DNA of 64,000 bases from CAVOAK01 sp965217615 (GTDB taxonomy: Bacteria; Pseudomonadota; Alphaproteobacteria; UBA8366; CAVOAK01), in the NCBI GenBank assembly GCA_965217615.1, contig CBDCIT010000033.1, positions 27,444 to 91,443 on the forward strand. Reading direction: 5' to 3'. The notes beneath the pieces were generated by a model. The model did not search any database. It was not told where the DNA came from and was given only the letters and a program-made list of their open reading frames with translations. Shown in pieces: positions 56,261 through 64,000 of this stretch. Made by a program: the position numbers and the translations under genes. Each line of letters starts with the position of its first letter. Positions within the stretch are counted from its first letter, which is position 1.

Positions 56261-58336
56261 TTGCGTCCCGCTATTCTCTTTCCACTGTTTGCGCCGACGA
56301 GCTCGCTGCCCGGCGTCGGGCCTCGCATTGCCAAGCTGATCGAGAAGATTGCCGGTCCCCACGTCGTAGATTTGATCTGGCATCTTCCGCGGGAGATCAT
56401 AGATCGGCGCTATAGACCAAACGTCGCGGACGCGGAGAGCGGGCGTATCGCGACGTTGCGCGTCAGCGTTGATGCGCATGTCCGTTCGCCGCGCAAAGGC
56501 CTCCCCTATCGCGTTCGTTGCTCCGATGACACTGGACCTCTCTCCCTGATCTTCTTCCACGCCCGTGAGGACTACCTGAACCGCGTCCTTCCCATCGGCG
56601 AAGAGCGCATCGTCAGCGGCCGGGTCGAATGCTACCGCGGCGAAACGCAGATCACCCATCCAGATCATATCTTGGCGCCGGATCAGATCGACGAGTTGAA
56701 GGCGGTCGAGCCGGTTTATCCGATGACCGAGGGTTTGAGCCCGAAGACGCTCTCCAAGGCAGTCGAGTCCGCTCACGAAAAGGCGCTGGACCTCGCTGAA
56801 TGGCTCGATCCCTCCTACCTCAAACAGCAGCGCTGGCAGTCTTGGAAGATTTCTCTGGAAAACGCGCACGGCCCCGAGAAAGAGGCGGATCTCGATCCAA
56901 AAACGCCGGCCCGAGCACGTCTGGCCTATGATGAGTTGCTCGCTAACCAGCTAGCCCTCGCACTTGTCCGCGAACGGCTGCGTGGCCAGTTGGGCCGGCC
57001 GCTAAAGGGGAATGGCAGCTTGCGGCGTGAAGTCCTCGCCAATCTGCCCTACGCGCTGACGGGCGCGCAAAAGAAGGCGCTACGGGAAATTAACGCCGAT
57101 ATGGCCTCATCAAACCGCATGCTGCGGCTTTTGCAGGGCGATGTTGGCAGCGGCAAGACGATTGTCGCCCTATTCGCCATGCTCAATGCGGTGGAGTGCG
57201 GCGATCAAGCGGCGCTCATGGCCCCAACCGAGATTCTCGCGCGCCAGCATTATGCGACGATCGAGGCGCTCGTTCCCGGCTTGTCCGTCGCAGTTCTGAC
57301 AGGACGCGACAAAGGCGCACGGCGCAAACAACTCCTGGCAGAGATTGAGGATGGTTCGATCGACATCGTCGTGGGAACCCACGCCTTGTTTCAGGAGTCG
57401 GTTGCGTTTCACGAGCTCTCGATGGCCGTCATAGACGAACAGCATCGCTTCGGCGTCTATCAGCGCCTTAGCCTTCAGTCGAAAGGGCGCGGTGTTGATA
57501 TTCTCGTTATGACGGCGACACCAATCCCGCGCAGCCTGATGCTGACGGCCTATGGCGACCTCGAGGCATCGCTACTGACGGAGAAACCCGCCGGACGCAC
57601 GGCGGTCGATACGCGAATCGTTTCGCTCCGCCGCCTCGAAGAGGTGATCGGCGCCGTCGGTCGCGAGGTGGAAAACGGCGCCAAGGTTTTTTGGGTTTGC
57701 CCGCTGGTCGAAGAATCGGAGGTGACCGACCTCGCTGCCGCTGAAGAACGTCACGCCGATCTGAAATCAAGGTTCGGTGACGGCGTCGAGCTTATTCATG
57801 GCGGCATGAAGGGCGCCCAAAAGGATGCGGTGATGGAACGTTTCGCGTACGGATCGGCCCGCATCATGGTCGCAACGACCGTTATCGAAGTTGGCGTAGA
57901 CGTTCCCGACGCGACGTTGATGGTCGTAGAACACGCGGAACGGTTCGGACTGGCCCAACTGCACCAATTGCGAGGGCGGATCGGACGCAGCCACCAACCC
58001 TCAACCTGCCTTTTACTGTACGCGCCGCCACTCGGTGCGAATGCGCGAACCCGGTTATCCATACTCCGCGAATCGGACGATGGCTTCCGGATCGCCGAGG
58101 AGGATCTGCGGCTACGGGGCGCCGGCGAACTCTTGGGCACGAGGCAAAGCGGGCTACCCGAATTTCGACTAGCCGACATCTCCGCACACACCGAACTTCT
58201 AGCCGCCGCACGCGATGACGCGCGACTTATCATAGAGCGCGACGCGGGGCTGCAGGGTGCGCGCGGCGAGGCCCTACGAACGCTTCTATATCTGTTCGAG
58301 CGGGACTCCGCGGTGGCTAATCTGCGCTCGGGCTAA
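56261..58336 (+). CDS. recG: ATP-dependent DNA helicase RecG
   Basis: A 691-residue branch-migration helicase for stalled forks. The N-terminal wedge/OB domain begins with SLPGVGPRIAKLIEKIAG and DDTGPLSLIFFH. Walker A is GDVGSGKT; then DEQHRFGVYQR, TATPIPRSLML and the C-terminal RGRIGRSHQPS follow. I chose the TTG at 56261 (LRPAILFPLFAP), which gives the family N-terminus; the frame stays open to 56018 but that leader is not conserved. It ends in a 20-base convergent overlap with the DUF502 gene. Confidence 0.94.
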   Translation: MRPAILFPLFAPTSSLPGVGPRIAKLIEKIAGPHVVDLIWHLPREIIDRRYRPNVADAESGRIATLRVSVDAHVRSPRKGLPYRVRCSDDTGPLSLIFFHAREDYLNRVLPIGEERIVSGRVECYRGETQITHPDHILAPDQIDELKAVEPVYPMTEGLSPKTLSKAVESAHEKALDLAEWLDPSYLKQQRWQSWKISLENAHGPEKEADLDPKTPARARLAYDELLANQLALALVRERLRGQLGRPLKGNGSLRREVLANLPYALTGAQKKALREINADMASSNRMLRLLQGDVGSGKTIVALFAMLNAVECGDQAALMAPTEILARQHYATIEALVPGLSVAVLTGRDKGARRKQLLAEIEDGSIDIVVGTHALFQESVAFHELSMAVIDEQHRFGVYQRLSLQSKGRGVDILVMTATPIPRSLMLTAYGDLEASLLTEKPAGRTAVDTRIVSLRRLEEVIGAVGREVENGAKVFWVCPLVEESEVTDLAAAEERHADLKSRFGDGVELIHGGMKGAQKDAVMERFAYGSARIMVATTVIEVGVDVPDATLMVVEHAERFGLAQLHQLRGRIGRSHQPSTCLLLYAPPLGANARTRLSILRESDDGFRIAEEDLRLRGAGELLGTRQSGLPEFRLADISAHTELLAAARDDARLIIERDAGLQGARGEALRTLLYLFERDSAVANLRSG

Positions 58337-59111
58337 CGACTTTCTTGCGCTTAGCCTTATCGGGCAGCACTTCGACGTTGTCGGCGGCTTCGATCGGCAC
58401 GACGGGCGCCTGACGCAGTGCTTCGCTACGTCGATCCGGCGGCGTGACGATCCCGGCGGAAATTACCATCTTGATCGCTTCCTCTACCGTCAGGCTGAGA
58501 TGCACCAACTCCTCACGCGGTACAAAGAGCAGAAAGCCCGAGGTGGGATTGGGCGTTGTCGGAAGAAAGACGTTGACCATGTCGCCTGGAGTTTGGTGTT
58601 GCACCTCGCCCTCGGTATTTCCCGTAATAAATCCGACGGCCCAAATTCCACGTCGTGGATACTCGATCAGGACAGCCTGGCGAAATGCAGTCGATTGCTG
58701 CTTCAACACCGTTTCGAAGATCTGTTTGAGCGCCGCGTAGACATTGCGGATTACCGGCATTCGTGCGAGTAGGCGTTCGCCAAGATGAACGACGTAGCGA
58801 CCGATAAAGCCGGCGGTCAGCGCGCCGATCAATGTGATCAAAACGAGCAGCACAACGACACCGAGTCCGGGCAATCCGATTTCGAAGCCGACAATATCGC
58901 GCAGGTAGAGATCGGGATTGTAGCGCCCCGGAATCAGTGGCACGACTTTGCTGTCGACGAAGCCAACGAACCACCAAGCAGAGGCGAGAGTTATGGCAAC
59001 TGGTGCAGTTACAAGCACGCCGGCCAGAAAATACCCGCGCAGACGCGCCAGCACGCGCCGTTTGGGCGGCTTGCCGTCCTCCAGAAGTTTCTTGGAAATT
59101 ATTGGTGCCAT
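58317..59111 (-). CDS. DUF502 family membrane protein
   Basis: A 264-residue protein with two membrane helices (about residues 26-52 and 77-105) followed by a soluble domain with RMPVIRNVYAALKQI, the WAVGFITGN segment and LPTTPNPTSGFLLFVP, all hallmarks of DUF502. The C-terminal 30 residues are basic. Function is unknown. It is convergent with recG, in an order seen in several alphaproteobacteria. Confidence 0.9.
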   Translation of the reverse strand: MAPIISKKLLEDGKPPKRRVLARLRGYFLAGVLVTAPVAITLASAWWFVGFVDSKVVPLIPGRYNPDLYLRDIVGFEIGLPGLGVVVLLVLITLIGALTAGFIGRYVVHLGERLLARMPVIRNVYAALKQIFETVLKQQSTAFRQAVLIEYPRRGIWAVGFITGNTEGEVQHQTPGDMVNVFLPTTPNPTSGFLLFVPREELVHLSLTVEEAIKMVISAGIVTPPDRRSEALRQAPVVPIEAADNVEVLPDKAKRKKVVSPSAD

Positions 59112-59201
59112 CTCAATGCGGCCTTCTTCTATCGTGCAAATGTAGGGTCAGCAAGCCGGATGTATTGCGCAGAAACTGCACTTCCATCTCGATACTCCAT
59201 A

Positions 59202-59466
59202 ATGCAGGTGATGCAAAACGATCAATCGTCAATGCCACGGCTCAACGGACTGTCAACTGCGGTTCCACCGCATCTGTTGCGGCAGGCCGAGATTGTCGAT
59301 GCGGCGCGCCTTCTCTTCGCATCACGCAGGGCTGAATTCAAACGCCTTGAGCCGATCTATGCCAACGCAGGTATCGAGACGCGATATTCCTGCGTGCCAC
59401 TTGAGTGGTTTAGCGAACCCCACGGCTGGGCTGAACGGAACCGTCTCTACGCTATGCATGCCCTAG
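59202..59466 (+). pseudogene. type III polyketide synthase, N-terminal fragment before the IS insertion
   Basis: From ATG 59202 (or the next ATG at 59211) the reading gives MPRLNGLSTAVPPHLLRQ, AARLLFASRRAEFKRL, and NAGIETRYSC, the N-terminus of a chalcone-synthase-like enzyme. It stops inside the IS1182-type element at the CTAG target (59463-59466). Removing the element and one CTAG joins YAMHAL to ELAQTAATECL in frame, so the gene was whole before insertion. It follows the DUF502 gene after 90 bases. Confidence 0.88.
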
Positions 59467-60913
59467 CAGCCCGTTGATTAAGTGGCTTTTTCCGGCTCTC
59501 ACCCCCAGATGAAGAATGCGGCGGCGAAAGCCGACTGGCCGCTTTGCGAAACCCCCCGTGCCACCAGCATGGCCCCGGTGGGCGTGAGCAGAACGAAAAT
59601 ACCGCCATATCCGCCCGCCACGGCCTCCCGCGGGGTGCCGGCGCCGATGAGCTGGCGCATCAGTAACGATAGATTGTGGCCGGCGACGTGGAGCAGGTAT
59701 CGCTTGTGCACATTCTCTCGCCCGCGCAGCCAGGTTCGTCGCATGCCGCCACGATCGAAGTTGTGGGCAAAGCAGCGCTCGACGATCTCGGCGCGCAGCT
59801 TGAAGGCCTCGCGGGCGACCCCGGACTTGAGCCGCGCACGGTTGTTGGTGACCGCGCGCCGCGCCGCCTCATCACCGTGCCAGCGCGAAAAGCCGGTCTG
59901 CTTGGGCGCCGCGATCCGGGTCTTCCAGGGACTGTCGTGTCCAGAGCCCTCAAGACCGCCCGTGAGTGATAACCTTTGTCGGCGACGCATTCGGCCGGGT
60001 CCTCCGCCGTCGGTGCCGCATCCACCGCCCCGAGGTTTGCCTCGGCCTTCGCCAGGGTCTTGGAAAGCGTCGTGGTGTCGCCCTCATCGGCCGGGTGCAG
60101 CTCGGCCGCCACCACAGCGCCGGTGTCCAGATCCACCGCGTGCTCGGGCTTGTAGGCCAGATGCGTCGTGCCGTCCTTCATCTTGGCGATCTTGGCCTCG
60201 GGGTCGCTCTTCGAAACCCAATCCGTGTTGGAAAGCTTCTTGCCCTTGCGCTTCCGCTCCAGACGCGCCAGATCCTCGGCCGTGGGTGTCTCGACGCCGC
60301 TTTCCCGGGCCAGGCGCTCCAGCATCTCCCGGTAGCCTTCGCCGTTGGTGCGCCGCACGATGTTCCGCAGCGCCGCGTTGGCCTCCATGGTCGAGGCATC
60401 GACGCCGATGCGCTCGCCCTTGATCAGCCCCGCCTCGGCGATCAGCACCAGAACCCAGTCGAAGACCGCCGCGTGGACTTCATGGGGCAGGCGCGTGCGG
60501 CTCCGTGACAGCCAGGAATGGTCCGGGTACCCGATCACGGCTCCCCAGTCGCAGGAACGCCCGCAGCGAAAGCGAGTCCGAGCAGCGCCACTCCAGACCG
60601 CGCTCGCTGTCGATGCCCTCGAAGTAGCCCACCAGGTGCATCCGGAAATAGCGCCCGGGCGGCACCGAGGGCGCGCCCATCCGGGCCGCGTAATAAGGCC
60701 GGCAGCTCGCCTCGGCAAAGGCGTCGAAGCCGCCCTCGATCAGCACCGACTGCAGGCGGTCATAAAACACATGACCCGGAGAGCGCGGCATCTCCGACCA
60801 GCTCACCATCAGATCCCCCTGACCAGCCTTCTGCCGTCCCATCGCCATCGGCAAACCCCCCTGCAAATCAGGGAACCAGAGAATCAGACGGCGCCGACTT
60901 AATCAACGGGCTG
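59467..60913 (-). mobile_element. IS1182-type insertion sequence, copy 1
   Basis: The 1447-bp element has perfect 17-bp inverted ends (CAGCCCGTTGATTAAGT) and a 4-bp target duplication, CTAG, at 59463-59466 and 60914-60917. It splits a type III polyketide synthase gene. The second copy from 62274 onward is nearly identical in the parts that can be compared (three differences seen). Confidence 0.93.
59499..60866 (-). pseudogene. IS1182-type transposase with two frame changes
   Basis: Read high to low, the first frame has SVPPGRYFRMHLVGYFEG and LEWRCSDSLSLRAFLRLG. An extra base near 60530 moves to the frame with PDHSWLSRSRTRLP, KGERIGVDASTMEANAALR and the Asp/Glu-bearing middle (VADKGYHSRAVLRALD). 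Two extra bases near 59935 return to the first frame for PWKTRIAAPKQTG, the Glu-bearing VERCFAHNFDRGGMRRTWLRG, and the end (quoted in part: FDRGGMRRTWLRG). The protein is that of the IS5/IS1182 group. As read it is inactive. Confidence 0.82.
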
Positions 60914-60917
60914 CTAG

Positions 60918-61711
60918 AGCTCGCGCAGACAGCGGCGACCGAGTGTCTGGCTGACGCAAATCTCAGCGCGCAGGAGATCGATGGAATCGTCATGGTGTCG
61001 ACCACCGGCATCGCGACGCCGAGCCTCGATGCGTTGCTCTTGGAGCGCATGCCATTTCGCCGCGACGTGCAGCGACTGCCGATCTTCGGCCTCGGGTGCG
61101 CCGGCGGCGTGCTTGGATTGGGTCGAACTGCGGCGATGGCGCGCTCTGCAAAGGATCAAAAATGGTTGCTCGTCGTTGTCGAATTGTGCGGGCTTACGTT
61201 TCGCAAAGGCGATCTGTCGAATAGCAATATCGTCGCCAGCGCTCTGTTCGGCGACGGCGGTGATTAGCTGCGACGGTACTGGTCCGCAACTTCCGCGGTG
61301 GGGAGAGCATACTTGGCCGCAGTCGCTCGACGTCATGGGCTGGCGCGTTGAGGATGACGGATTTGGCGTTCTGTTCAGCCGCGACATACCGTCGCTAGTT
61401 CGCGAGCGATTGAAAACCGTGACCGAATCTTATCTCGCGTCTCACGGACAACGCCTCGAGGACATCGATCATTTTGTCTTTCATCCCGGTGGCGCGCGCG
61501 TCATCGACGAGCTGCCAACGCCTTTGGACTATCTGAATCAGCGCTCAGCACCGCGCGCACCGTTCTCCGCGATTATGGAAACATGTCGGCGGCAAGTGTG
61601 TTCTTCGTCCTTGCGCGAACGCTGGAAACAAAGGCGAAAGGCCGGATGCTTCTGGGGGCGCTCGGGCCCGGCTTTACCGCCGCGTTCGCAGACTTGGAAA
61701 CCGGCGATTGA
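60918..61711 (+). pseudogene. type III polyketide synthase, C-terminal part with two frameshifts
   Basis: The reading resumes after the target duplication with ELAQTAATECLADANLSAQE. The active-site Cys is in IFGLGCAGGVLGLGR. A frameshift near 61262 is needed to pass from ALFGDGG to AVISCDGTG; the catalytic His is in FVFHPGGARVIDE. A second shift near 61540 leads to ALSTARTVLRDYGNMSAASV with the catalytic Asn. All three catalytic residues survive but in three frames, so no active enzyme can be made. Confidence 0.88.
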
Positions 61712-62232
61712 ACTTCATTCAGTGGATCGTCGCTGCCGTGGCGCTGCAGCGGTTGGCAGAGCTTGTGCTGTCGCACCGCAACGGCATCAAGCTCCGCGCC
61801 AAAGGTAGAATGGAAACCGGTGCAGGTCACTATCCCTTAATGGTTGGTCTACACACCGGATGGCTTGCCGCCCTCTTCTTTCTGACACCTGCCGACGCTG
61901 CTGTGTCCTGGCTTTTGCTGTCCGTCTTTCTGCTGCTACAGGCTGGCCGACTATGGGTCATCGCCACGCTGGGCGAACACTGGTCGACACGCATCATCAC
62001 CGTGCCGAACATGCCGTTGGTGCAGCGCGGCCCCTATCGCTGGCTGAACCACCCAAACTATCTTATCGTTATCGGAGAAATTGCCGTCTTGCCGCTGGCG
62101 TTCGGCCAGTGGAAGATCGCCCTGGCGTTCTCACTCGCCAATCTTCTCGTGCTGCTCTGGCGTATTCGCATTGAGAACACGGCCCTTCGGGCCGCAAGCT
62201 CCGATGAACCCAAACTCAGAGAAACGCTTTAA
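61708..62232 (+). CDS. isoprenylcysteine carboxyl methyltransferase (ICMT) family membrane methyltransferase
   Basis: A 174-residue protein with four to five hydrophobic helices and the ICMT C-terminal motif RGPYRWLNHPNYLIVIGE. The TTG start at 61708 overlaps the polyketide synthase stop (TTGA), so the two were one operon. Similar pairs, such as SrsA/SrsB in Streptomyces and BpsA/BpsB in Bacillus, make and O-methylate alkyl-resorcinols or alkylpyrones; a like role is inferred here. The gene is intact though its partner is broken. Confidence 0.88.
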   Translation: MNFIQWIVAAVALQRLAELVLSHRNGIKLRAKGRMETGAGHYPLMVGLHTGWLAALFFLTPADAAVSWLLLSVFLLLQAGRLWVIATLGEHWSTRIITVPNMPLVQRGPYRWLNHPNYLIVIGEIAVLPLAFGQWKIALAFSLANLLVLLWRIRIENTALRAASSDEPKLRETL

Positions 62233-62273
62233 CTAGGCGAATGTCCTCGACTAGAGTGGCCGGTGCAGGCTAG

Positions 62274-62379
62274 CAGCCCGTTGATTAAGTGGCTTTTTCC
62301 GGCTCTCACCCCCAGAAGAGGAATGCGGCGGCGAAAGCCGACTGGCCGCTTTGCGAAACCCCCCGTGCCACCAGCATGG
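62274..62379 (-). mobile_element. IS1182-type element, copy 2, left part
   Basis: CTAG (62270-62273) is followed by the same 17-bp end as copy 1. The next bases match copy 1 (59467-59572) with two substitutions near the CACCCCCAGA stretch. The match stops at 62379 where an IS256-type element begins. Confidence 0.9.
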
Positions 62380-63629
62380 GCTGTGTCTCGAAAGTGGTGG
62401 AAATTTGAGGATGGCGTAATCTCCGGGTGACAAGACAACCACCCAACCGGCGGCTAGCACCGCCAAGGAGATCACGCCATGAAGAACACTACCGAGACTT
62501 CCGCGCTTTCGCTACTGGCCAATGACGCCGGCTATGATCCGCTCGAGGACCGGCTGCGGGAGAACATCAGATCCACGATCGAGGCCGTTTTTGAGGAGGA
62601 ACTTGCGCAGTTTCTCGGGCGCTGCCGATACGGTCGAGAGGACGCGCTTCGGCAAGGGTATCGGAACGGGCACCGGGAGCGGCAACTGACGGGGACATTC
62701 GGGACCGAGAGGGTGAGCGTGCCGCGTGCACGGATCGTTGAGGAAGACGGTCGGGCGTCGGAATGGCGTTCGCGGGCGCTGCCGCGCTACCAGCGGCTGA
62801 CCAGAAAGGCCGAGGCGCTGATCGCTTCGGTGTATCTGTCCGGAACCAACACGCGGCGGGTGAAACGCGCGCTGTTCGGGCTCTTCCGGGGTGCTGTGAG
62901 CAAGGACGTTGTGAGCCGGGCGTGGCGCAAGGTGAAGGTCGATTGGGACGCCTGGTGCAGCCGTGGCCTCGCGGATGAGGATATCGTTCGGCTGATCCTT
63001 GACGGTACTGTGATCAAGACCCGACTGGATCGCAAGGCCACCAACATCTCGGTTCTCGCGGCTATAGGGGTGCGCCGGGATGGCCAGAAGGTCTTGCTTT
63101 CGATCGGGAATATGGGCGGAGAAAGCCAGACGGCGTGGCGCCAGTTCCTCGACGACCTTGATGCGCGTGGACTGAAACGGCCCGGGTTTGTCATCGTCGA
63201 TGGCGCGCCGGGACTGGAGGCGGCTCTGTCGGCGCTTTGGGGCGATGACCTTCCCGTTCAACGCTGCACCGTGCACAAGCACCGCAACCTTCTGGGTCAT
63301 GCTCCCAAACACATGCATGACGAGCTGAGCGAAGATTACCGCGATATGATCTATGCCGACACTGCCTCCGAGGTGGAAACCCGCCACAAGGCGTTTGTCC
63401 GCAAGTGGCGGCTGAAATGCAGGGCCGTCGCGGACAGCCTCGCAGAAGCGGGCGACAAGCTCTTTACCTTCACGCGCCTGTCCAAGAGCCAACGGAAATC
63501 AGCCCGAACGACCAACGCCATTGAGCGTCTCAACGAGGAGTTCAAGCGCCGGATCAAAACACAGACCGTGCTGCCGTGTCCCGAAACAGTGCCGATGCTC
63601 CTCTGGGCGCTCCTCGCTTCCGGCCAAAT
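62380..63629 (+). mobile_element. IS256-family element, right end missing, nested in the IS1182-type copy 2
   Basis: The left boundary is where copy 2 stops matching copy 1 (GGCTGTGTCTCG follows). The right boundary is at 63629/63630, where the transposase reading passes directly into IS1182-type sequence. No right inverted repeat or target duplication is visible. Thirty-two bases of the host element (equivalent to 59573-59604) are also gone, so a deletion removed the IS256 right end together with flanking DNA. Confidence 0.85.
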
Positions 63630-63675
63630 CCATATCCGCCCGCCACGGCCTCCCGCGGGGTGCCGGCGCCGATGA
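62479..63675 (+). pseudogene. IS256-family (mutator-type) transposase with replaced C-terminus
   Basis: The 398-residue product has the family pattern: ALRQGYRNGHRERQLTGTFG, LILDGTVIKTRLDRKATN (first Asp), GFVIVDGAPGLEAAL (second Asp), VQRCTVHKHRNLLGH, and TNAIERLNEEFKRRIKTQ (Glu). The native C-terminus after LLWALLASGQI is lost; the last 15 residues come from reading into the neighbouring IS1182-type copy. The catalytic core is whole but without a right end the element cannot move itself. Confidence 0.85.
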
Positions 63676-64000
63676 GCTGGCGCATCAGTAACGATAGATT
63701 GTGGCCGGCGACGTGGAGCAGGTATCGCTTGTGCACATTCTCTCGCCCGCGCAGCCAGGTTCGTCGCATGCCGCCACGATCGAGGTTGTGGGCAAAGCAG
63801 CGCTCGACGATCTCGGCGCGCAGCTTGAAGGCCTCGCGGGCGACCCCGGACTTGAGCCGCGCACGGTTGTTGGTGACCGCGCGCCGCGCCGCCTCATCAC
63901 CGTGCCAGCGCGAAAAGCCGGTCTGCTTGGGCGCCGCGATCCGGGTCTTCCAGGGACTGTCGTGTCCAGAGCCCTCAAGACCGCCCGTGAGTGATAACCT
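63630..64000 (-). mobile_element. IS1182-type element, copy 2, right part cut by window edge
   Basis: It matches copy 1 positions 59605-59975 base for base apart from one difference (63784 against 59759). It encodes the C-terminal part of the same transposase and carries the same two-base insertion. The rest of this copy and the flanking gene lie beyond the window. Confidence 0.9.

Noticed and set aside
62512..63492. 326-codon minus-strand open frame
   Set aside because: It is the antisense shadow of the IS256 transposase and has no recognisable motif.

Overview
The window is chromosomal DNA of an alphaproteobacterium, most probably Rhodospirillales-like. The evidence is gene order and protein type: rpsB-tsf-pyrH-frr-uppS-cdsA; a 14-gene nuo operon running into birA, coaX, an RNase J gene, a methylmalonyl-CoA epimerase gene and a DUF1467 gene; a short prolyl-tRNA synthetase without the internal editing domain; and tig-clpP-clpX-lon-hup. 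The genus cannot be fixed from this sequence.

From 1 to 30.4 kb every gene is on the minus strand. In transcription order (high to low coordinate) there is complex I (nuoA to nuoN, 30399-16231) with tight and often overlapping junctions, then birA, coaX, RNase J, methylmalonyl-CoA epimerase, DUF1467 and tag. A small exported protein, proS, the LolC/E-LolD lipoprotein exporter, dnaE and the translation/cell-envelope cluster rpsB to cdsA follow. From 30.6 to 33.7 kb, tRNA-Asp and tRNA-Val genes flank a plus-strand DUF1800-DUF1501 pair with a CRP-like promoter. From 33.8 to 40.6 kb lies the proteostasis block hup, lon, clpX, clpP, tig plus tRNA-Leu.

From about 41 kb the character changes. Genes are on both strands, are accessory or single housekeeping genes (nnr, lptD, nitroreductase, SDR/phosphotransferase/DUF6285, gfa, FrnE-like, mfd, sdhE, recG, DUF502), and insertion sequences appear: an IS5-group element, an IS630 element, two direct copies of one IS1182-type element, and an IS256-family element nested in the second copy. 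The right end is a decaying type III polyketide synthase locus. An IS1182-type insertion, with a CTAG duplication that can be read back in frame, has split the gene, and two frameshifts have broken the downstream part. Its ICMT-type methyltransferase partner is still intact.

I found no CRISPR array, defence island, prophage or clearly new multi-gene system. The observations most worth checking are the class-II-spaced CRP-like promoter of the DUF1800/DUF1501 operon, an orphan plus-strand terminator that may end an unannotated small RNA at about 11.9-12.0 kb, the polyketide locus scarred by IS elements, the IS256-in-IS1182 nest with a target deletion, and the IS630 copy that landed exactly in a stop codon and restored it.
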